Source: an uncultured Bacilli bacterium (GTDB lineage: Bacteria; Bacillota_I; Bacilli_A; RFN20; CAG-631). Taken from it: a stretch of DNA of 13,359 bases. Position numbers and translations under genes: made by a program. The notes under the pieces were generated by a model that ran no database searches, was not told the DNA's origin, and worked only from the letters and a program-made list of their open reading frames with translations. The DNA is taken from NCBI GenBank assembly GCA_934202505.1, contig CAKPXW010000038.1, positions 1-13,359 of the forward strand, given 5' to 3'. This document shows positions 8,854 to 13,359 of the stretch, piece after piece. Every line of letters starts with the position of its first letter. The first letter of the stretch is position 1.

Positions 8854-9882
8854 TTAACCTCCATTAAAAGTACTTTCATCAGTTTTTCTTGAAGCAAAAA
8901 TAAAAAATGGAACACCAATTATAGTAATCAATAGTCCGATAGGAAATTCAAAACCAGGCATTATATTTTTAGCAATAAAATCAACAAATAATACAAATGT
9001 GGCTCCAAGCATTGCACAACTTGGAATAACATAACGATAATCGGTGCCACAAATGTGTCTTACAATATGAGGAACCATCAAGCCAACATAACCTACAGGA
9101 CCAATTATTACAACGGCAATAGCAGATAAAACTAGTACGACAATAGTGGATAAAGATTTTATTAGAGTGATATTTCCTCCTAAGCCTTTTGAAACTTCAT
9201 CTCCTAAGTTTAAAATGGTTAATGATCTTGATATGGCAAGTGAAATAATTAAGGAAATGATAAAGAATGGTAAACTTACATAAATATCTAACCAAATAGT
9301 ATTTGCAGCACTACCTGCCATATATTTCATCATTTCTCCTGATTGTCCTGTTTTTAAAACAATAGCTGTTGATGCAGAAGAAAATAAGGTGGAAATTGCC
9401 ATTCCAGATAAGACCATTCTATCGCTATTTAGTCCTTTTCTTCCAATAAAAGCAACAGTATAAATCAAAAGAGTAACTATTAAAGCTCCAAGACACGAAA
9501 AGCCAATTCTACCTAAACGTGATATATTTGGGAAAAATACCATAATAAGAATAATAGAAAATACAGAACCAGAACTTATCCCCATTATTCCTGAATCGGC
9601 CATAGGATTTTTAGTTGTTCCTTGCATAATTGCTCCAGCAACTGCCAGACATGCGCCAACCATAATGTCAGCAATTATTCTAGGTATTCGAATATTTCGT
9701 ATTATTGTTTCATTAAAGTTATCAGCATTATAATTAAATAATGCATTAATAAAATCATTAAAACTTATACTTTTTTCTGCGCCAATGAATATTGACATGA
9801 TAATTAGAATAATTATAGAAATTAGGCAACAAATTGATAAAATTATAAATTTTTTACTATTTTGCAAAGTTTGTTTAGTCAT
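8854..9882 (-). CDS. FecCD-family permease of iron-complex/cobalamin-type ABC importer (first subunit)
   Basis: 343 residues from ATG 9882; the frame can be extended to a TTG at 9903 (349 residues). I prefer the ATG: it lies 1 base after the stop of the binding-protein gene, so translation can be coupled, and neither start has a convincing Shine-Dalgarno. The protein has multiple hydrophobic helices. Family motifs: AVAGAIMQGTTKNPMADSG followed by GISSGS, the coupling loop EVSKGLGGN, and VGLMVPHIVRHICGTDYR near the C-terminus. It partners with the next permease, which is similar but diverged, so the transporter is a heterodimeric permease type as in FhuB/FecCD systems. Confidence 0.93.
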   Translation of the reverse strand: MTKQTLQNSKKFIILSICCLISIIILIIMSIFIGAEKSISFNDFINALFNYNADNFNETIIRNIRIPRIIADIMVGACLAVAGAIMQGTTKNPMADSGIMGISSGSVFSIILIMVFFPNISRLGRIGFSCLGALIVTLLIYTVAFIGRKGLNSDRMVLSGMAISTLFSSASTAIVLKTGQSGEMMKYMAGSAANTIWLDIYVSLPFFIISLIISLAISRSLTILNLGDEVSKGLGGNITLIKSLSTIVVLVLSAIAVVIIGPVGYVGLMVPHIVRHICGTDYRYVIPSCAMLGATFVLFVDFIAKNIMPGFEFPIGLLITIIGVPFFIFASRKTDESTFNGG

Positions 9883-9883
9883 A

Positions 9884-10885
9884 TTATTTTTGAGCACTTG
9901 CAACTTTTAAGGCTTCTAATATTTGATTGTATTGAGCTTCCATGTATAATGCATCTTTAAATGAATATAATATCATATCTATGCAGCCAACTCTATTTTC
10001 TTTTACCGCCTTTAAACTTTTGTATCCTTCATTTGTTTTAACACTATCAGGAATACTTGTATCGCCAATTCCAGCAAAGATTACTAAATCACCTTCATAA
10101 TCTTTTAACTTTTCATTACTAATTTGAGCGAATGCTTGTTGAGATTGGTCTTCTAAAAACTCTTTTACTATAGGAAGCATCTTTAAATTCAATGTATTAT
10201 AAAGAATATGATTAAATACAAATGCATCTTTATAATTTGGTGGAATTGTTAATCCTTGATAATATGTATACACAGTAACGCTTTTATCTTTAATTTTTAA
10301 TTCATTAATTTTTTCAAGGCCAACTTCTTCTGTCTTTTTACAATAGTCAATAATTGTTTTAGCATTTTCTTCTAATCCTAAAATTTCTCCTAAATAATTT
10401 AATCTTTTTTCATAATCATATGTATCAAAATATACAGGAATAGTAGGAGCAATTTTTTCAAGTTTTGCAATATTGGATTCATCCATTGTATTGTAAGTTA
10501 AAATTAATTCGGGGCGGTAGCTCATTACCTCTTCAGGATCAAATGGTTGAGTGTTATTTAAAATTTCTACTGCTTTGAAAAACTCTTCATATCCAGTTTG
10601 ATTGGCATTTCCATCAACAGCAAGTGGACGAACGCCTAAGGCTAATAAATCACCAGTGTTTGATAAAGCAACAATGTTTTTAGTATTTTTGTTGTAAGTT
10701 ACATCTTTACCATTTAATGTTTTAATTGTAGTCATTTCTACATTTTCACTTCGAGTATCTTTTAACATAGGAACAGTTGGAAGTGCTTCATTTGTTTTAT
10801 TATTACAAGAAGTTAGCATAGTCGATAAAACAACACCAAAACAAATAAAGATTTTTGAAATAAAATGTTTATTTTTTCGTTTCAT
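9884..10885 (-). CDS. Substrate-binding lipoprotein of iron-siderophore-type ABC importer (Peripla_BP_2, FhuD/FecB-like)
   Basis: 333 residues and first gene of the operon. Signal peptide with lipobox LTSC, lipidated at C27, so anchored outside the membrane. Two-lobed class III binding-protein features: NIVALSNTGDLLALGVRPLAV near 68-90, DPEEVMSYRPELILTYN at about 116-132 and IAPTIPVYFDT at about 145-155, then a helical linker and the C-terminal lobe. The IAPT segment is common in Fe(III)-hydroxamate and catecholate binders such as FhuD/FeuA, but heme or other metal chelates are also possible, so the substrate is unassigned. The start is fixed by AAGGAGG at 10892-10898, 6 bases before the ATG, and by the signal peptide. 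Confidence 0.94.
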   Translation of the reverse strand: MKRKNKHFISKIFICFGVVLSTMLTSCNNKTNEALPTVPMLKDTRSENVEMTTIKTLNGKDVTYNKNTKNIVALSNTGDLLALGVRPLAVDGNANQTGYEEFFKAVEILNNTQPFDPEEVMSYRPELILTYNTMDESNIAKLEKIAPTIPVYFDTYDYEKRLNYLGEILGLEENAKTIIDYCKKTEEVGLEKINELKIKDKSVTVYTYYQGLTIPPNYKDAFVFNHILYNTLNLKMLPIVKEFLEDQSQQAFAQISNEKLKDYEGDLVIFAGIGDTSIPDSVKTNEGYKSLKAVKENRVGCIDMILYSFKDALYMEAQYNQILEALKVASAQK

Positions 10886-10911
10886 TTTTTTCCTCCTTTT
10901 TTACAGTGGAT

Positions 10912-10940
10912 ATTATAGCACCTTTAGTTAGTTATGTCTA
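10912..10940 (-). promoter_or_regulatory. Sigma-70/SigA promoter of the transporter-nitrogenase-like operon
   Basis: On the minus strand the -35 box TAGACA (10940-10935) is separated by 17 bases from a perfect -10 box TATAAT (10917-10912), preceded by an extended TGC element. The start of transcription should be near 10905, giving a 5' leader of about 20 bases with the strong Shine-Dalgarno AAGGAGG. No other promoter this good was seen for the following genes, which are packed without room for one. Confidence 0.85.
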
Positions 10941-10946
10941 ACTCAA
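10923..10946. promoter_or_regulatory. Imperfect inverted repeat over the -35 box, candidate operator
   Basis: Arms TTTAGTTAG and CTAACTCAA flank a 6-base centre and pair at 8 of 9 positions. The dyad covers the -35 box of the operon promoter, where a bound repressor would block RNA polymerase. The arm core GTTAG/CTAAC recalls DtxR/IdeR/MntR-type boxes (TTAGGTTAG/CTAACCTAA), but those have a 1-base centre, so the regulator is not assigned. Confidence 0.5.
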
Positions 10947-11019
10947 TGTTAAAAAAATAATTTATGTCATCCAAATAAAAATATATAACATGTCATCTTA
11001 TATAATAATTTGCATATAT

Positions 11020-11038
11020 TAAAACTATTATCATTATC
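11020..11038 (-). promoter_or_regulatory. Partial Fur-box match
   Basis: Read on the minus strand, the site starts GATAATGATAAT, identical to the first 12 bases of the 19-base Fur consensus, then matches only 3 of the last 7, for 15 of 19 in all. It lies about 115 bases upstream of the operon transcription start, which is far for direct repression. In DNA this AT-rich a chance match is possible. Confidence 0.3.
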
Positions 11039-11040
11039 TA

Positions 11041-11071
11041 AAAATAAAAAAAAGACAACATAACATTGTCT
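11041..11071 (-). terminator. Rho-independent terminator after tRNA-Leu(CAA)
   Basis: On the minus strand AGACAA, a 7-base loop and TTGTCT are followed directly by eight T and a further T-rich stretch. The stem is short and low in GC but the tail is strong. It sits 14 bases beyond the tRNA CCA and would separate the tRNA transcript from the uptake operon downstream. Confidence 0.65.
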
Positions 11072-11084
11072 ATAAATATTTTAG

Positions 11085-11167
11085 TGGTGCCTCAGGCCGG
11101 ACTCGAACCGGCACGGTTTCCCGATGGATTTTGAGTCCATTGCGTCTACCAATTTCACCACTGAGGC
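11085..11167 (-). tRNA. tRNA-Leu (anticodon CAA)
   Basis: An 83-base gene including an encoded CCA (11085-11087). The acceptor arm GCCTCAG pairs with CTGAGGC, and the T-arm carries GGTTCGAGTCC. The anticodon arm ATGGA/TCCAT encloses the loop CTCAAAA, giving anticodon CAA, which reads UUG. A long variable arm marks it as a class II tRNA, as expected for Leu. It is transcribed away from the other tRNA genes, from its own promoter. Confidence 0.95.
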
Positions 11168-11180
11168 TTGATGCTTATTT

Positions 11181-11208
11181 ATTTTAACATATTTCATTAA
11201 AAATGCAA
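11181..11208 (-). promoter_or_regulatory. Promoter of tRNA-Leu(CAA)
   Basis: Minus strand: -35 TTGCAT (11208-11203), a 16-base spacer, and -10 TAAAAT (11186-11181) with an extended TGT in front. The -10 box lies 13 bases before the tRNA 5' end, so transcription starts very close to the mature end. Confidence 0.65.
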
Positions 11209-11311
11209 TGAAAATAACTTAACAAAACTATAAATTACAAGCTTTAAACTCTTGCTTTTCATTAATTTAATAACATAAAGCAAAAAAAATGAAAAAAAAT
11301 TATTTTTTTAC

Positions 11312-11340
11312 TTGAAACATAATTTACCTTGTGTTATTAT
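11312..11340 (+). promoter_or_regulatory. Promoter of the tRNA Asn-Glu-Thr-Leu cluster
   Basis: -35 TTGAAA (11312-11317), a 17-base spacer, and -10 TATTAT (11335-11340) preceded by an extended TGT. The start is expected near 11347, about 29 bases before the first tRNA. Confidence 0.75.
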
Positions 11341-11375
11341 TATGTAGCGCTGAATTGAAAGATATTTAGCAAGGT

Positions 11376-11451
11376 GCCTTGTTAGCTCAGCCGGTAGAGC
11401 ATGCGGCTGTTAACCGCAGTGTCAGGGGTTCGAGTCCCTTACAAGGCGCCA
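11376..11451 (+). tRNA. tRNA-Asn (anticodon GTT)
   Basis: A 76-base gene with an encoded CCA. The acceptor arm GCCTTGT pairs with ACAAGGC; the D-arm is AGCTCAGCCGGTAGAGC and the T-arm loop GGTTCGAGTCC. The anticodon arm TGCGG/CCGCA encloses the loop CTGTTAA, anticodon GTT. It is the first gene of the plus-strand cluster and lies 8 bases before tRNA-Glu. Confidence 0.96.
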
Positions 11452-11459
11452 TTATATTT

Positions 11460-11537
11460 GGCCAGTTGGAGAAGCGGCTTAACTCACATGCCTTTCACGC
11501 ATGCACTTCACGGGTTCGAATCCCGTACTGGTCACCA
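11460..11537 (+). tRNA. tRNA-Glu (anticodon TTC)
   Basis: A 78-base gene with CCA. The acceptor arm GGCCAGT pairs with ACTGGTC, allowing one G-T pair. The anticodon arm CATGC/GCATG encloses the loop CTTTCAC, anticodon TTC. The T-arm is CGGGTTCGAATCCCG. Second gene of the cluster. Confidence 0.94.
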
Positions 11538-11550
11538 ACTTATATATTGT

Positions 11551-11626
<76 letters not shown>

Positions 11627-11645
11627 TTTTTATTTAAAATGATTT

Positions 11646-11729
11646 GCGCCTGTGGCGGAACTGGCAGACGCGCTAGACTTAGGATCTAGTGTCTTGTACG
11701 TGGGGGTTCAAGTCCCTTCAGGCGCACCA
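11646..11729 (+). tRNA. tRNA-Leu (anticodon TAG)
   Basis: An 84-base class II tRNA with encoded CCA. The acceptor arm GCGCCTG pairs with CAGGCGC. The anticodon arm CTAGA/TCTAG encloses the loop CTTAGGA, anticodon TAG. It has a long variable arm and T-arm GGGGGTTCAAGTCCC. Last gene of the cluster; a terminator follows within 20 bases. Confidence 0.96.
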
Positions 11730-11741
11730 TTTCATTAAAGT

Positions 11742-11768
11742 AAAGCATTCCAATGGAATGTTTTTTTT
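11742..11768 (+). terminator. Rho-independent terminator of the tRNA cluster
   Basis: The stem CATTCC/GGAATG encloses a 3-base loop AAT, can be extended by A-T pairs, and is followed by eight T. Confidence 0.88.
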
Positions 11769-11788
11769 GTTTTTCACATTAAAAAACA

Positions 11789-11816
11789 TTGACAAATTTT
11801 GCGGGGGAGTTAAAAT
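11789..11816 (+). promoter_or_regulatory. Promoter of the four-helix membrane protein gene
   Basis: A perfect -35 TTGACA (11789-11794), a 16-base spacer containing an unusual run GCGGGGG, and -10 TAAAAT (11811-11816). The expected start near 11823 gives a leader of about 34 bases with AGAGGAG at 11845-11851. Confidence 0.8.
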
Positions 11817-11856
11817 ACTCTTTGTGTAAGCGCGAGGTTAGAAAAGAGGAGAAAAT

Positions 11857-12399
11857 ATGAATAAAAATAAAAAAGCCGGAAGAATAATTATGTCAGCAAT
11901 TATTCTTGCAATGCTAGTGTTTAGCGCATTATGGACATTATTTAAAGGGACACCTAATGGCATTCACTCAATTTTATTTAATAGTAAGGTGGATATTTTA
12001 TTTAAAATTGGTACATTGCCTTATGTTGCAATGTTAATTTTATTTGTAATTGGCATTGTAAAGATGATTAAAGTAGTCATTGCTTATGCAACTTCAAAAG
12101 GAGACTTATTAAAGATAAGTGATCGAATTAAAAGCGCAGCTGGCAAATTTATTGCTAATACAATTATTTCTATTCCAGCGACATTTTTAATTGCTATTTT
12201 TTATCAATTAGGTTATGTTCATGGTACACCAAGCGAAGAATATATTGTAGAATTATCTATTGCTGGCTATACATGTACTGGAATATTCTTAATATTTATG
12301 ATAGTTTCTTTAATCCTTTCATCAATTTTAAGAAAAGGTAATAAGAAAGAATATGAAGAAACACATGTAGTTGTTGAAACAACTGAAAAAACTAAATAA
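11857..12399 (+). CDS. Unrecognised four-helix membrane protein
   Basis: 180 residues, not recognised as any family. It has a basic N-terminus MNKNKKAGR, then hydrophobic segments at about 9-29, 51-78, 98-120 and 132-158, and a charged hydrophilic tail of about 20 residues rich in Glu, Lys and Thr. The short N-terminal and long C-terminal tails should both be cytoplasmic if four helices are right. The start is fixed by AGAGGAG 5 bases upstream of the ATG. It is monocistronic, with its own promoter and a strong terminator, between a tRNA cluster and rpsB. Codon use looks like that of its neighbours. No catalytic motif was seen. Confidence 0.85.
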   Translation: MNKNKKAGRIIMSAIILAMLVFSALWTLFKGTPNGIHSILFNSKVDILFKIGTLPYVAMLILFVIGIVKMIKVVIAYATSKGDLLKISDRIKSAAGKFIANTIISIPATFLIAIFYQLGYVHGTPSEEYIVELSIAGYTCTGIFLIFMIVSLILSSILRKGNKKEYEETHVVVETTEKTK

Positions 12400-12413
12400 T
12401 TCAAATTGGTATT

Positions 12414-12465
12414 AATAAGGAGTTAATTTTCTAAAATCCAAAGAAAACTAACTTCTTATTTTTTT
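12414..12465 (+). terminator. Strong rho-independent terminator after the membrane protein gene
   Basis: A 19-base-pair stem (12414-12432 with 12442-12460) has one mismatch and one G-T pair, a 9-base A-rich loop, and a T run immediately after. The T-flanked A-rich foot also gives some hairpin-plus-T character on the opposite strand, but no gene there needs it. Confidence 0.88.
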
Positions 12466-12638
12466 ATCATTTAATCCGCCATTTTTCGCCAGTGAGAGTT
12501 CAACTCCTACAGCATTATATTTTATATTTTTAGAATGAGATAATAAATTTTGATGTATACTATAATATTGAAAAATAAATTAATTTAAAAATTTGTCAAT
12601 TATTAGTTGTTTAATTTTGATAAAAATTATTTTTTTTC
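12466..12638. other. Intergenic stretch without recognised content
   Basis: About 170 AT-rich bases between the membrane-gene terminator and the rpsB promoter. I see no open frame with a ribosome binding site, no tRNA-like fold and no clear repeat. Confidence 0.5.
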
Positions 12639-12667
12639 TTGAAAATGATTATACTTTAAAGTATAAT
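12639..12667 (+). promoter_or_regulatory. rpsB promoter overlapped by a 20-base perfect palindrome
   Basis: -35 TTGAAA (12639-12644), a 17-base spacer and a perfect -10 TATAAT (12662-12667). The sequence ATTATACTTTAAAGTATAAT (12648-12667) is perfectly self-complementary and ends exactly at the -10 box, so it could be a protein-binding site; it may also be chance in AT-rich DNA. Confidence 0.85.
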
Positions 12668-12671
12668 ACTA

Positions 12672-12743
12672 GTGCCTTTATGGCAATACACACACAGCTT
12701 GCCAACTTAGTTTATAAACTTAAGGGCTGTGGAGGATAAAAAC
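12672..12743 (+). promoter_or_regulatory. Structured rpsB mRNA leader, possible S2 autoregulatory element
   Basis: About 80 transcribed bases precede the start codon. TGCC/GGCA form a small 5' hairpin (12673-12685). CACAGC (12693-12698) pairs with GCTGTG (12726-12731) and encloses an inner hairpin at 12706-12724 (CTTAGTT/AACTTAAG with one bulged T). GGCAA (12682-12686) could instead pair with TTGCC (12699-12703), giving a mutually exclusive fold. Ribosomal protein operons often use such leaders for feedback by the encoded protein; binding by S2 here is inference. Confidence 0.5.
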
Positions 12744-12756
12744 TAGGAGGAAAATT

Positions 12757-13359
12757 ATGGCAGAAGAAAAATTAACTGAAGAAGTTAAAGAAGCTACTCC
12801 AACAGAAGAAGTAGCAAACCCTGTTATGGAAGGGACATCAATTATTACAATTAAAAAATTATTAGAAGCTGGTTCTCAATTTGGACATCAAACAAAAAGA
12901 TGGAATCCAAAAATGGCTCCATACATCTACACACCAAGAAATGGTATTTACATCATTGATTTACAAAAAACTGTAACTTGTGTTGAAAAAGCATATCTTG
13001 CATTAAAAGAAATCACAGAAAAAGGTGGAAAAGCTTTATTTGTTGGTACTAAAAAACAAATTAGAGATATTATGGTTGAAGAAGCAACTAGATCTGGTTC
13101 ATTCTGTGTTACTCAAAGATGGTTAGGTGGAACATTAACTAACTTCAAAACTATTTCAAAGAGAACTAGAAAATTACAACAAATTGAAACAATGATTGCT
13201 GATGGAACTTTAGAAACATATCCAAAGAAAGATCAATTAGTAATTAAGAAACAATATGAAAGATTAGTAAAATTCTTTGATGGAATTAAAGAAATGAGAA
13301 AATTACCTCAAGCAATTTTCGTAATCGATCCACGCGTTGAACATAATGCAGTTGCAGAA
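12757..13359 (+). CDS. rpsB: 30S ribosomal protein S2, N-terminal 201 residues, cut by the window edge
   Basis: Structural protein of the small ribosomal subunit, needed for late 30S assembly and for S1 or mRNA docking. The frame is open to the last base. Diagnostic S2 segments: LLEAGSQFGHQTKRWNPKM, IYIIDLQKT, ALFVGTKKQ, QRWLGGTLTNFKTI and FVIDPRVEHNAVAE. Start ATG 12757 has a perfect AGGAGG at 12745-12750, 6 bases upstream. This gives an acidic N-terminal extension of about 25 residues (rich in Glu, Thr and Ala) before the usual S2 start. An internal Met24 exists but has no comparable ribosome binding site. About 30-60 C-terminal residues are missing. Confidence 0.97.
   Translation, partial: MAEEKLTEEVKEATPTEEVANPVMEGTSIITIKKLLEAGSQFGHQTKRWNPKMAPYIYTPRNGIYIIDLQKTVTCVEKAYLALKEITEKGGKALFVGTKKQIRDIMVEEATRSGSFCVTQRWLGGTLTNFKTISKRTRKLQQIETMIADGTLETYPKKDQLVIKKQYERLVKFFDGIKEMRKLPQAIFVIDPRVEHNAVAE

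Larger units (their letters stand above)
11168..11375. other. Divergent intergenic region between the tRNA-Leu gene and the tRNA cluster
   Basis: About 208 bases with no gene. It holds the two back-to-back tRNA promoters listed separately. TTGCTTT (11252-11258) and AAAGCAA (11277-11283) form an inverted repeat across an 18-base loop, followed on the plus strand by runs of A. It has no T tail on either strand, so I do not call it a terminator. Confidence 0.6.

Noticed and set aside
11085..11167. tRNA-Leu as an attachment site for an integrated element carrying the operon
   Set aside because: The tRNA 3' end faces the accessory operon, which is suggestive, but no integrase, transposase or direct repeat of the tRNA end is visible within the window.
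11252..11283. Inverted repeat TTGCTTT/AAAGCAA as a terminator
   Set aside because: The loop is long, no T tail follows on the plus strand, and no gene ends there.

Overview
The window is AT-rich DNA from a low-GC Gram-positive bacterium. Cysteine lipoboxes, FhuD/FecB-type uptake genes, strong AGGAGG-type ribosome binding sites and Bacillota-like promoters all fit Bacilli or an Erysipelotrichia/Mollicutes-related lineage. TGA is used as a stop (ends of the NifH-like gene and of one lipoprotein gene) and TGG encodes Trp, so the standard bacterial code applies and not the Mycoplasma code. The lineage is inferred from style only.

Positions 1-10940 hold what looks like one long minus-strand operon of at least nine genes, overlapping or separated by at most about 3 bases. 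It is read from a good promoter at 10940-10912 and runs off the left edge. In transcription order it encodes an iron-siderophore-type substrate-binding lipoprotein, two FecCD-type permeases, an ATPase, two paralogous lipoproteins with a transglutaminase-like core, a 1001-residue repeat lipoprotein with FIVAR segments, a nitrogenase Fe-protein (NifH)-like reductase, and the N-terminal 181 residues of a nitrogenase component-1 (NifD/NifK)-like protein. The dyad over the -35 box and a partial Fur-box match further upstream suggest metal-responsive control. No nitrogenase cofactor-assembly gene is visible, so nitrogen fixation is not indicated. The arrangement suggests a group IV-like nitrogenase-family reductase tied to uptake and surface handling of an unknown ligand. 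This is the most interesting part of the window.

Positions 11041-11768 are an RNA region. A minus-strand tRNA-Leu(CAA) with its own promoter and terminator is divergent from a plus-strand cluster tRNA-Asn, tRNA-Glu, tRNA-Thr, tRNA-Leu(TAG), which also has its own promoter and terminator.

Positions 11789-12465 hold a monocistronic gene for an unrecognised four-helix membrane protein with a clear promoter and a very strong terminator. From 12639 to the right edge lies the start of rpsB (ribosomal protein S2). It has a consensus promoter overlapped by a 20-base perfect palindrome, a structured leader that may be an autoregulatory site, and a Glu-rich N-terminal extension. The right side is therefore core genome and the left side is an accessory metabolic or uptake island.
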